Shown: positions 1-5,153, counted from the stretch's first letter. The stretch is 6,036 nucleotides of DNA from JBBRYB01 sp038238115 (GCA_038238115.1 JBBRYB010000144.1:1-6036); one strand, 5' to 3'. Numbers and translations are program-made. The notes: a model not told the origin generated them from the sequence alone.

Positions 1-90
1 CGGATCATCCAGTAACAACCGTCGACGTCCGGGGGCCAGACTGCGCTCAGGGCTCATCGGCTGCCGGTAGATCGCGATCTCGGCCGGCAT
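1..90 (-). CDS. Hypothetical protein, N-terminal part, cut by window edge
   Basis: An open minus-strand frame runs from a stop at 154-156 to the window edge. It contains an ATG at 90, a GTG just before it at 93 and another GTG at 117. From the ATG the first 30 residues begin MPAEIAIYRQPMSPERSLAP, continue with Arg and Leu, and end in LLLDDP. Third codon positions are mostly G or C, as in the neighbouring genes. The frame begins 13 to 40 nt after the stop of the upstream gene at 131, which fits a co-transcribed pair. No strong Shine-Dalgarno precedes any of the three starts; the ATG has only GGA six bases upstream. I recognise no domain. The start choice is uncertain, and the frame could be chance because so little of it is visible. 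Confidence 0.4.
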   Translation of the reverse strand, partial: MPAEIAIYRQPMSPERSLAPGRRRLLLDDP

Positions 91-130
91 CACCAGTCCG
101 GTACCGTCGCCTGACACCGGCTCGGGTGAC

Positions 131-487
131 CTACGCCGAGCTACCGCGGCCCCTCAACTTCGTTGATTCCGAATCAGTAACGATGAGCCGTCGGCGCATG
201 CCGTGGGCTCGCCGTGAAGCCACCGCAAGGGCGTAAAACGCCGGCCAGTCAGCCTTGTCGATGCCGTGCTCGGTAAGCCACGCATCGCGGCGACGATCCT
301 GCTCCAAAAGGACCAAGCCGTCCTCCCGGCTCCGGTGCGGCAGGTCCTCGACCAACTCCTGAGGCATAACCAGGTCCGCCTGTTGTGTCTCAGACTGCGC
401 TCTACGCCGTGCCACGCTGCGCGCCGCCCTCCGGCCGTTGTGCGCCGCCCACCGGGACTGTGCCGCGTTGCGGCCCCAGCCAATCAT
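131..487 (-). CDS. Hypothetical basic protein, 118 aa
   Basis: The frame starts at ATG 487, beginning MIGWGRNAAQSRWAAHNGRR, and ends with TAG at 131. The N-terminal 40 residues are rich in Arg and Ala. The middle is charged (ELVEDLPHRSREDGLVLLEQ) and is followed by a helical-looking stretch, WLTEHGIDKADWPAFYALAV. Codon bias is good through this part. The frame stays open upstream to 694, but that extension has mixed codon use and reads like noncoding sequence, so I start at 487. AAGGA lies only three bases before this ATG, which is tight. The ATG at 367 has GGCGGA seven bases upstream and would give a 78-aa protein. The ATG at 487 overlaps the stop of a short upstream frame as ATGA. No signal peptide or membrane segment is visible, and I do not recognise the family. 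Confidence 0.6.
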   Translation of the reverse strand: MIGWGRNAAQSRWAAHNGRRAARSVARRRAQSETQQADLVMPQELVEDLPHRSREDGLVLLEQDRRRDAWLTEHGIDKADWPAFYALAVASRRAHGMRRRLIVTDSESTKLRGRGSSA

Positions 488-779
488 CGATCCTTGGTCA
501 GTGGGCGCTGGGGAGTGATGGGTCTCCAGCCTTCGCCCACCAACGTCGTTGCGGCGGAGTCCACAGGTAGCGACCGGTTGCGTGATCTTTCTCTTCCGGC
601 CTTCAGTGGAACTCGTCCAGATGCGGTGTGGATTGAGGCGACGGTTCGTCGGACCCTCTGCCCAGGCGGGTTCGCCAAATCCGCTCAGCGGCACTCAGGC
701 AGCACACCTTCTTCCGCATCTACACGGCTGAGGAAGGTCATGCGGTTACGGCCATGTGAGTGAACTGGCCTATACGGAG

Positions 780-811
780 CGGTATTCGGAAAGCCCCCCG
801 AAAGGGTACCG
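780..811. repeat. Bulged inverted repeat (10 bp stem)
   Basis: CGGTA at 780-784 pairs with TACCG at 807-811, and TTCGG at 785-789 pairs with CCGAA at 798-802. The loop is eight bases (790-797), and AGGG at 803-806 forms a one-sided bulge. It lies in a gene-free gap, so it could be an RNA structure or a protein-binding site. No function can be assigned from sequence. Confidence 0.4.
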
Positions 812-926
812 GTCCACCCCCGCTCGGAAAAGAACACGCGAGATTGGATTTGTATACCGAGCAGTGTCCGCCGAGGCGTTCAAGGTTTACCTCGCCAGCA
901 GTTCAGAGGTCCCGGGGGACAGCCTC

Positions 927-941
927 CGCCCTCGCCGGGCG
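927..941 (-). terminator. Possible terminator hairpin after small membrane gene
   Basis: CGCCC at 927-931 pairs with GGGCG at 937-941 around a five-base loop, starting eight bases beyond the stop codon of the small membrane protein gene at 949. There is no T-run, as is common in high-GC actinobacteria, and the stem is short. The call rests mostly on its position. Confidence 0.3.
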
Positions 942-948
942 CCTTAGG

Positions 949-1059
949 TCAGCGGCGGACGAAGTAGAGGACCGCGACAACGATCAGGATGAGGATGATG
1001 ATCCCGACCCAGCCGATGCCTCCGATGCCGGCCTGCTGGACCTGATAGGCGATGCTCAT
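949..1059 (-). CDS. Small single-pass membrane protein, 36 aa
   Basis: ATG at 1057-1059 opens a 36-codon frame ending with TGA at 949-951. The protein begins MSIAYQVQQAGIGGIGWVG. A wholly hydrophobic stretch of Ile, Leu and Val follows (about residues 17-33), and the protein ends YFVRR. The layout is a short polar N-terminus, a glycine-rich lead-in, one transmembrane helix, and two Arg at the C-terminus that would favour a cytoplasmic tail by the positive-inside rule. AGAGGA lies six bases before the ATG, an excellent Shine-Dalgarno. Codons end almost entirely in G or C. Together these make chance unlikely despite the length. Small hydrophobic proteins of this size are common in actinobacteria and mostly have no known function; I cannot assign one here. 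It stands alone, with more than 200 bases before the next gene upstream. Confidence 0.72.
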   Translation of the reverse strand: MSIAYQVQQAGIGGIGWVGIIILILIVVAVLYFVRR

Positions 1060-1079
1060 GCCGCTTCCTCTCGCTCACG

Positions 1080-1096
1080 CCGCCCGCTTGGGGCGG
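1080..1096. repeat. GC-rich hairpin upstream of small membrane gene
   Basis: CCGCCC at 1080-1085 pairs with GGGCGG at 1091-1096 around the loop GCTTG. It lies about 20 bases upstream of the ATG of the small membrane protein, next to its ribosome binding site. It could therefore be part of the 5' untranslated leader or an operator. Confidence 0.35.
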
Positions 1097-1132
1097 GTGG
1101 CCGATTTCTCGTCACGCCAGTACACCACTACC

Positions 1133-1149
1133 GCGCCGAGATCCGGCGC
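1133..1149. repeat. Perfect 6+5+6 inverted repeat in intergenic region
   Basis: GCGCCG at 1133-1138 and CGGCGC at 1144-1149 are perfect inverted copies separated by AGATC. The site is about 75 bases upstream of the small membrane protein gene and about 115 bases downstream of the acetyltransferase stop. A repressor operator or a small hairpin are both possible. Confidence 0.3.
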
Positions 1150-1264
1150 ATGTGAACCGCATCGGCGCGTTCGCCGCTCGCCGCTGCCTGGCAAACACCT
1201 GCCTACCTGTAGGGCTGACCGCGCAGAATAACCCAGTCGCCGTGGTCATCAACCCGCTCGGCTG

Positions 1265-1810
1265 TTACGTCCCCGCAACTACGCGCTGGAGAACCAGTGA
1301 AGGTTCTGGGTCGGCCGGCTGATCGAACATGAGACCGCGATGCGCCGCCAAGTGCTCCTTGGTGTCGAGCTCGCCAACGACCACGAAATCGTGCCGACGC
1401 CAGAACGACAGTGCGCGGTGGTTGCGTGCGTGGACGATGGCTCGGTACTGGGTCCCGGTCGGCAGTTGGTCTTCTAGCCAGAGCAGGAGAGACGAACCGA
1501 TTCCACGACTCGTCAAACCAGGTGCCGAGTAGAGCCGTCGCAACTCGAAGGCCCCGTCGCCGTCTCGGCCGAAGTCGAGATAACCCACCAAGGAGTGCCC
1601 AGCATCGGCCACAGCAAAGTATGCGTCCTTTGCCTTTGCAGCGAAGGCGATCGCGGAGCTGAGGGCTTCTCGCGTACAGGACTGGGCGATGAAGGCCTCG
1701 TAAACCGCCTTCTGAGCAATGGGTGCATAAGTCACCTCGGCTGAGGCTCGTGCAAGGGGTGCCAGAACGTCGGCGTCCGCTGGCGTCGCCAGCCGTATGG
1801 CCACCTTCAT
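1265..1810 (-). CDS. GNAT family N-acetyltransferase
   Basis: This 181-residue protein, a usual length for a single-domain GNAT enzyme, would transfer an acetyl group from acetyl-CoA to an amine of an unknown substrate in the cytoplasm. Counted from the ATG at 1810, it opens with the family's typical first strand and helix, MKVAIRLATPADADVLAPLA. Strands near residues 64-80 carry FAVADAGHSLVGYLDF. The acetyl-CoA binding motif A lies at about 89-110 (ELRRLYSAPGLTSRGIGSSL), with SRGIGS as the Q/RxxGxG/A pyrophosphate loop. Motif B is at about 127-146 (HARNHRALSFWRRHDFVVVG), with the usual N-x-R-A-x-x-F-W pattern. I chose ATG 1810 because GAGGGA lies ten bases upstream. A GTG at 1828 would add six residues but would use that same GAGGGA as coding sequence. 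It is transcribed alone, and the substrate cannot be predicted. Confidence 0.88.
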   Translation of the reverse strand: MKVAIRLATPADADVLAPLARASAEVTYAPIAQKAVYEAFIAQSCTREALSSAIAFAAKAKDAYFAVADAGHSLVGYLDFGRDGDGAFELRRLYSAPGLTSRGIGSSLLLWLEDQLPTGTQYRAIVHARNHRALSFWRRHDFVVVGELDTKEHLAAHRGLMFDQPADPEPSLVLQRVVAGT

Positions 1811-2028
1811 TGCCGCAGTATCCCTCACTCAGCGAGCCAGCCGAAGCATAGTTCCGGTCGAAGATGTCCCCGGTCGTCTTCCTCATCATGCCCGTCACCC
1901 TGCTCTTCTAGTTGGCACGTCGACCGGATTATGAGGCCCTGGACGGCTCGGATGTCCGACGAGCAGGCTCGGATCGCGGCATGAGCGGACTTCCTGCGAG
2001 ACGCTTGTGTGGTTGGACGACTTGGACG
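1811..2028. other. Intergenic region between acetyltransferase and CPBP genes
   Basis: About 220 bases lie between the stop of the CPBP gene and the acetyltransferase start. I see no credible coding frame here. A short tandem TTGGACG, separated by AC, occurs around 2011-2026. This stretch probably contains the acetyltransferase promoter, but no convincing -35/-10 pair could be picked out. Confidence 0.4.
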
Positions 2029-2856
2029 TCAAGACGCGCATTCGGGGTCTGCTCCTGCAAATCCCTTGCAGCCGTCCGTCTTTGAAGTGGCCCCAGTCGC
2101 ATCTTCAGGTAACCGCCTGAGCAACCACCATCCGTAGCCGATAAAAGACAACAGATACGCGACGCGGACACCGAACGGCAGGTTGCCCGGGCTGAGGATC
2201 TGGAGGAAGTCGCCGAGGGCGTGCACTCCCACCAGTGGCCAGATCGTCCGTAGATGCCAACGCAATGCGGCGCAGGCGAAGCCGAACGCCGCCGCATTGA
2301 TGGTGATGAATATTGTGTCGTCCATAGGGTGTGAGAACCAGACACCGCTGAGCGTGTGGCCCGCCCCGAACAGCAGGGCCACCCCGACTGCCGCCCGAAC
2401 CGGGCCGAGCACAGCCAGTACCCGTTGCACCAGACCGCGGCTGAGCGTTTCCTCCGAGATCCCGAGCACGGTGTAGAGGACGGCGGCGCTGAGCAGTTCG
2501 CGGGCACTGCCCACCACTCCGTGGAGTGAGTAACTCACCGCCTCCAGCACCAGCGGCGTCACAAGCCACCAGGACCGATCTGGACGCCGCCAGATCAGTC
2601 CTGCCGAACGGGTCCAGCCGAGCCAGACAATGAGCCCGATGGGAACTACTGCAGCACCAAGGTTGACCAGCGTGTACCCGAGGTCGGGAAACCAGTGCGG
2701 GCGCAACGAGGCTATCGTTTCGGCCAGCGCGAACAGCACGACATGCCAGGCCAGGGTCAGCAGAACCGCCGCCAGGATTGGCCGCCGTGCGAGCAGGGCG
2801 CGCGCACGATCCGCTGCAGAGGGCTCCGCCACACGAGGTGTCTGCTCTGCGTCCAT
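2029..2856 (-). CDS. CPBP family intramembrane glutamic endopeptidase
   Basis: This 275-residue polytopic membrane protein belongs to the CPBP group (CAAX protease and bacteriocin-processing enzymes, formerly called Abi). The conserved motifs are visible in order. SEETLSRG has the paired glutamates E135/E136 and R140, the EExxxR signature. FGAGH has H167. VGVHALGD has H212 and D216, the third motif with Asp in place of the more usual Asn. Hydrophobic segments occur near residues 28-50, 62-82, 122-132, 153-166, 183-198, 205-222 and 232-247. The N-terminus is polar and Arg-rich (cytoplasmic by inference), and the last 25 residues are a polar tail. ATG 2856 is preceded by GGGAGG with an eight-base spacer, so the start is secure. 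Family members process prenylated proteins or peptides, or act in bacteriocin self-immunity. The substrate here is unknown and no bacteriocin genes are adjacent. All motif residues are present, so the protein is probably active. Confidence 0.87.
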   Translation of the reverse strand: MDAEQTPRVAEPSAADRARALLARRPILAAVLLTLAWHVVLFALAETIASLRPHWFPDLGYTLVNLGAAVVPIGLIVWLGWTRSAGLIWRRPDRSWWLVTPLVLEAVSYSLHGVVGSARELLSAAVLYTVLGISEETLSRGLVQRVLAVLGPVRAAVGVALLFGAGHTLSGVWFSHPMDDTIFITINAAAFGFACAALRWHLRTIWPLVGVHALGDFLQILSPGNLPFGVRVAYLLSFIGYGWWLLRRLPEDATGATSKTDGCKGFAGADPECAS

Positions 2857-2880
2857 CTAAGTGGCCTCCCAGCGACCGGA

Positions 2881-2937
2881 GTTGATCAACGGCTGCAACC
2901 TACCGCCGCTTGGGCGGTCTCAAGTGGCTGTTGCAAC
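2881..2937. promoter_or_regulatory. Cluster of three palindromes upstream of CPBP gene
   Basis: Three perfect symmetric sites lie 25 to 81 bases upstream of the CPBP start. GTTGATCAAC is at 2881-2890. ACCGCC/GGCGGT around loop GCTTG is at 2902-2918. GTTGCAAC is at 2930-2937. The first and third share the arms GTTG/CAAC. The position suits operator sites in the CPBP promoter. It is also close to where the left end of the IS element should be, so part of it could belong to the element. No promoter hexamers could be assigned with confidence. Confidence 0.35.
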
Positions 2938-2999
2938 GAGGAGTCGGCGAACCAATGCAGAGCAACAGTCTTATGTCCGCACATCGACTACTTGTTCTA

Positions 3000-3210
3000 T
3001 TGCCTCATGACCGGTGCCTGGCGAGGCTCGGTCTAGGTGCCCGGGTCGTCGCTCTCACATCGGCTGCCCACGATTCGTCGTGTGGCTCTCATTTGGCCTG
3101 CGTGACCCGGGTGTCGACCTATGAGCGGGAGAGGCTCAAGAGGGGTTTGCTCAGCTCGAAGTAGCGGTGCCCTCGCGACTCGACAACCACATCGGATCGA
3201 GTGCTAGGAG
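3000..3210 (+). ncRNA. Candidate IS110 bridge RNA / leader region
   Basis: IS110-group elements carry a noncoding left end upstream of the transposase gene. It is transcribed into a bridge RNA that pairs with target and donor DNA. Here roughly 200 to 280 bases without a credible gene precede the transposase, the right place and size. Small stems are visible: GCCT/AGGC at 3016-3027, TGAGC/GCTCA around a seven-base loop at 3122-3138, and ACTCGA/TCGAGT at 3178-3202. Two related segments, near 3038 and 3103, share CCCGGGT followed by GTCG. I could not build a full two-loop bridge RNA fold by eye, and the boundaries are guesses. The call rests on family knowledge and position. Confidence 0.35.
3178..3202 (+). 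promoter_or_regulatory. Stem-loop just before transposase ribosome binding site
   Basis: ACTCGA at 3178-3183 and TCGAGT at 3197-3202 form a six-base-pair stem with a 13-base loop. It ends three bases before the AGGAG Shine-Dalgarno at 3206-3210. It may belong to the element's leader RNA or limit transposase translation. Neither can be tested by eye. Confidence 0.35.
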
Positions 3211-3216
3211 AACGGT

Positions 3217-4473
3217 ATGGAGCAAGAGGCACAGCGGGTCGTGATCGGGATGGACCCGCACAAGAGGTCGGTGACGATCGAGGTCATGACGGACGAGGAG
3301 ACCGTGGTCGGTGGCGGCCGGTTCGGCACCGACATCGCCAGCTACCGGTCGATGCTGGAGGTGGTGCGGCGCTGGCCGGACCGGGTCATGGCGGTCGAGG
3401 GCTGCAGCGGTATCGGCCGCCATGTCGCGCTGCGGCTGCTGGGCGACGGGCAGAAGGTCGTCGACGTCCCGCCGAAGCTGTCGGCGCGGGCCAGAGTCTT
3501 CTCGACCGGTCAGGGCCGCAAGACCAATGCTACCGACGCGCACTCGATCGCGCTCGTCGGCACCCGGATGGCCGGACTTCGCCCGGTGGTCGATGACCAG
3601 CAGCTCACGGTGCTGCGGGTCCTGGGCGACCGGCGCCGGTCCCTGGGTGAGGACCACACCCGGATAGTCAGCCCGCTGCACCACCTGCTGCTCGAGCTGA
3701 TCCCGGGCGGGGCGAAGAAGGACCTGTCCGCGGCGCAGGCCAAGGCGTTGTTGGCGAAGGTTCGCCCACGGGATGCCGCTGGCAAGGCCCGACGCCGGGT
3801 GGCCGCGGAGCTCATCGCGGACCTGGAACGGATCTACGTCCGGAAGAAGGCCGCGGACAAGGAGCTCAAGGAACTGGTCGCCGCGACTGGGACCAGCCTG
3901 ATGGACCTCAACGGCATCGGACCGTCCGGGGCGGCCAGACTGTTAGTCGAGGTCGGTGACATCACCCGATTCCCCGACCGTGACCACTTCGCGTCCTGGA
4001 ACGGCACCGCCCCAATCGACGCCTCATCCGGTGACCAGGTCCGGCACCGGTTGTCGCGGGCCGGGAACCGTCATATCAACCGGACCCTGCACATCATGGC
4101 CACCGTCCAGCTACGCAACCCGACCGAGGGCCGGGCCTACTACGACCGGCGCAAGGCCGACGGGAAGACCTCGATGGAAGCCATGCGCGCGCTGATGAGA
4201 CGCTTGTCGAACATCGTCTATCGGACCATGCTCGACGACGCCATCGCGCCCCTGGGCTCGTCGAACAGTGCGGTCACGCCGAGGTTGAGCGCGGCGAGCA
4301 CGTCGGTTGTCTCGCATCCTGCGTGGCAGTGCAATAGCGCCTGTTTCTCGATTGCGGTGATCGACAGGCTGGGGTTGTGGTCGTCGTGGGCTGGGCACCG
4401 CGCGAGCGCGCTGGCGCCCTTGTCTTTGACAGCCGAGCCGTGCTCCCGCAGCGCGTCGAGCAGCCGGTCGTAG
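3217..4473 (+). CDS. IS110-family transposase with foreign C-terminal tail
   Basis: The enzyme is a DEDD-type recombinase that excises and inserts its element, in this family guided by a bridge RNA. AGGAG six bases before ATG 3217 fixes the start. The N-terminal RuvC-like domain shows GMDPHK (D13), MAVEGCSG (E61) and KTNATDAHS (D107). The third acidic position, usually the first Asp of D-x-x-D, is N104, encoded by AAT. The C-terminal Transposase_20-type domain carries LNGIGPSGAARLLVEVGD (about 232-248), WNGTAPIDASSGDQ (261-274, with S270/S271 near the expected nucleophilic serine) and RAGNRHINRTLHIMA (281-295). Family similarity stops after NIVYRTMLDDA (about residue 342). The last 75 or so residues are the antisense of the primase gene and are not transposase. 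The frame is 418 codons, but only the first 343 or so are native. Loss of the tail and the Asn substitution both suggest an impaired enzyme. Confidence 0.85.
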   Translation: MEQEAQRVVIGMDPHKRSVTIEVMTDEETVVGGGRFGTDIASYRSMLEVVRRWPDRVMAVEGCSGIGRHVALRLLGDGQKVVDVPPKLSARARVFSTGQGRKTNATDAHSIALVGTRMAGLRPVVDDQQLTVLRVLGDRRRSLGEDHTRIVSPLHHLLLELIPGGAKKDLSAAQAKALLAKVRPRDAAGKARRRVAAELIADLERIYVRKKAADKELKELVAATGTSLMDLNGIGPSGAARLLVEVGDITRFPDRDHFASWNGTAPIDASSGDQVRHRLSRAGNRHINRTLHIMATVQLRNPTEGRAYYDRRKADGKTSMEAMRALMRRLSNIVYRTMLDDAIAPLGSSNSAVTPRLSAASTSVVSHPAWQCNSACFSIAVIDRLGLWSSWAGHRASALAPLSLTAEPCSRSASSSRS

Positions 4474-4481
4474 GCGGTCAC
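4218..4481 (-). pseudogene. Truncated CHC2 zinc-finger DNA primase, N-terminal fragment
   Basis: The frame begins with GTG 4481 (MTAYDRLLDALREHGSAVKD). GGGGG lies seven bases upstream, and the GTG overlaps the preceding gene's stop as GTGA, so translation is probably coupled. Residues 29-56 form a primase-type zinc finger: C29-P-A-H32, then NPSLSI, then HCHAGC with C52 and C56, followed by TTDVLAALNLGVTALFDEPR. This is the standard start of the primase-helicase proteins of actinobacterial phages and integrative elements, which load at replication forks and make primers. Those proteins continue for several hundred residues with Toprim and helicase domains. Here sequence after about R77 is the antisense of the transposase gene, and a TAG follows at 4218. 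The fragment lacks any catalytic domain, so I call it a pseudogene. Confidence 0.75.
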
Positions 4482-4867
4482 GACGCCACCCCCGCCGGCA
4501 ACGCGTACAGGTGGGCTACACGGCCGTCGGCACGCACCAGGCGCAGCGTCGGCGGCGGGTCATCGTGCCCGTTCGCGGCGGCCTCCGCCATGATCACGTC
4601 CGGCACGAGAGCGTACCCGCCGACGGTGACGATCCTGTTCGTCGTCAGCGCTTCGTCTGCGGCAGCCTCGACGGTGGCGGCTTCCAACTGGTCGACGCCG
4701 ACGGCGCCGCCGGAAGCGGCGGTTTGCTTCGCAGGCGCGTCGGTGTCGACGTGACGCGGGACGTCGTCGGCCCTGCTGTAGACTTCACCGGAACTTGAGC
4801 CTTGGCCGGTGTCGAGTCGGAAGGCCGCTTTCTTCGGGGGGCGGCCTTCTCGTCCGTCAGGCGGCAT
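4478..4867 (-). CDS. Hypothetical Ala-rich protein, translationally coupled to primase
   Basis: The frame ends with TGA at 4478-4480, overlapping the GTG start of the primase fragment by four bases, so the two form an operon. The C-terminal half looks real, with GGYALVPDVIMAEAAANG, then LRLVRADGRVAHLYALPAGV. The middle (about 40-75) is an Ala/Asp/Glu/Thr-rich, probably disordered segment. The only ATG starts are at 4867 and 4876. Both lie inside the end of the upstream gene, lack a good Shine-Dalgarno, and put a terminator-like hairpin (4820-4849) inside the coding region. Starting lower, only TTG 4687 is in frame, giving 69 aa, also without a clear ribosome binding site. The start is therefore unsettled and the N-terminal 20 residues may be false. 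I do not recognise the family. Its place suggests a replication accessory or regulatory role, which is inference only. Confidence 0.55.
   Translation of the reverse strand: MPPDGREGRPPKKAAFRLDTGQGSSSGEVYSRADDVPRHVDTDAPAKQTAASGGAVGVDQLEAATVEAAADEALTTNRIVTVGGYALVPDVIMAEAAANGHDDPPPTLRLVRADGRVAHLYALPAGVAS
4820..4849 (-). terminator. Rho-independent-type hairpin, possibly bidirectional
   Basis: GAAGGCCGC at 4820-4828 and GCGGCCTTC at 4841-4849 form a perfect nine-base-pair stem. The loop (TTTCTTCGGGGG) can close further with G-U pairs onto a UUCG tetraloop. It begins eight bases after the TGA of the gene ending at 4857, the usual terminator position. No T-run follows in either direction, typical for high-GC actinobacteria. 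It overlaps the N-terminus of the next gene if that gene starts at 4867. Confidence 0.6.
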
Positions 4868-5153
4868 CGTCGCCATCGCCCAGTGCTTCTAGCTCGGCCT
4901 CGGCCTGATCCGCCTCAGCCGCGAGAACGCCAGCCTTGCGGCGTGCCTGAGCAGACTTCAGCGCCAAGCGGCCGAAGTACGCCTTGCGAAGATGGGCAGC
5001 GCGAACCGGGTCGCCAGCCGCCTGGTCGAGAAACTTCTGCTCGAGCGCCGCTCTGGCGGGGGCAGTGCGCGCGGATCGGTCCTCGGTCCGCCCCCACGAT
5101 TGGTGCGCCGCGGCGCGCGCCGCGAGTCTTCGTTCAGAATCTATAATGGACAC
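4857..5153 (-). CDS. Small conserved-looking hypothetical protein, 98 aa
   Basis: The frame begins at GTG 5153 with SIIDSERRLAARAAAHQSWG and ends at TGA 4857. AAGGGG lies eight bases upstream of this GTG; an ATG at 5189 in the same frame has no ribosome binding site, so I prefer the shorter form. The body contains TEDRSARTAPARAALEQKFL, then AHLRKAYFGRLALKSAQARR, and ends in a Glu/Ala-rich probable coiled segment, AEADQAEAELEALGDGDDAA. From memory, small proteins with the pattern W-x-R-T-x-D-R-x-A-R-T-A-P-A-R-x-A and H-x-R-K-A-Y-F-x-R-L-A-x-K-S-A are common in actinobacterial genomes and mobile elements and have no assigned function. It is predicted to be soluble, helical and strongly charged. 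The start codon and ribosome binding site lie inside an inverted repeat (5151-5184). Confidence 0.75.
   Translation of the reverse strand: MSIIDSERRLAARAAAHQSWGRTEDRSARTAPARAALEQKFLDQAAGDPVRAAHLRKAYFGRLALKSAQARRKAGVLAAEADQAEAELEALGDGDDAA

Larger units (their letters stand above)
488..948. other. Gap with no supported gene
   Basis: This 461-base stretch has several short open frames on both strands. None shows consistent codon bias, a good ribosome binding site and a recognisable protein together. The plus frame at 756-947 starts with GTG and is 63 aa. It uses many A/T-ending codons and resembles nothing I know. The minus frame at 484-678 starts with TTG and uses AGA codons that are rare in such genomes. 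The right half holds a bulged stem-loop (780-811) and a short hairpin beside the stop of the next gene (927-941). Confidence 0.5.
2940..4245 (+). mobile_element. IS110-family insertion sequence, 3'-truncated (ends approximate)
   Basis: The element is defined by its transposase plus the noncoding stretch before it. IS110 elements lack classical terminal inverted repeats and usually make no target duplication, so neither end can be fixed by eye. The left limit given is only the edge of the CPBP promoter region. The right limit is where transposase-like sequence gives way to antisense primase sequence (about 4236-4251). No noncoding right end is visible, and the normal C-terminal tail of the transposase is missing, so the right side is probably deleted. 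If this were a simple insertion into the primase gene, the rest of that gene should lie to the left; it does not. Confidence 0.6.

Noticed and set aside
266..763. Long plus-strand open frame as a gene
   Set aside because: It overlaps the better-supported minus gene at 131-487, and its product is Arg/Pro/Ser-rich without recognisable features. This is typical of a shadow frame in GC-rich DNA.
756..947. 63-codon plus-strand frame starting with GTG
   Set aside because: It has mixed codon use with many A/T-ending codons and no recognisable protein, and it lies across a stem-loop region.
760..1155. 131-codon plus-strand frame with an acidic stretch
   Set aside because: The acidic run is the antisense of the Ile/Leu-rich helix of the small membrane protein, which has the better start, ribosome binding site and codon bias.
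1203..1898. 231-codon minus-strand frame overlapping the acetyltransferase
   Set aside because: It is a different frame over the same DNA. The acetyltransferase frame has clear GNAT motifs and a ribosome binding site, whereas this frame is rich in Arg, Gly and Ser without motifs.
2029..2050. TTGACG on the minus strand near the CPBP stop as a -35 for the acetyltransferase
   Set aside because: No acceptable -10 follows at 16-18 bases, and the site is more than 200 bases from the acetyltransferase start.
4377..4754. Plus-strand frame across the primase fragment and Ala-rich gene
   Set aside because: It is a shadow frame opposite two coupled minus-strand genes and has no recognisable features.
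5142..5147. Perfect TATAAT on the plus strand as a promoter -10
   Set aside because: It lies in the first codons of the minus-strand gene starting at 5153. No -35-like hexamer or extended -10 is present upstream, and no plus-strand gene follows.
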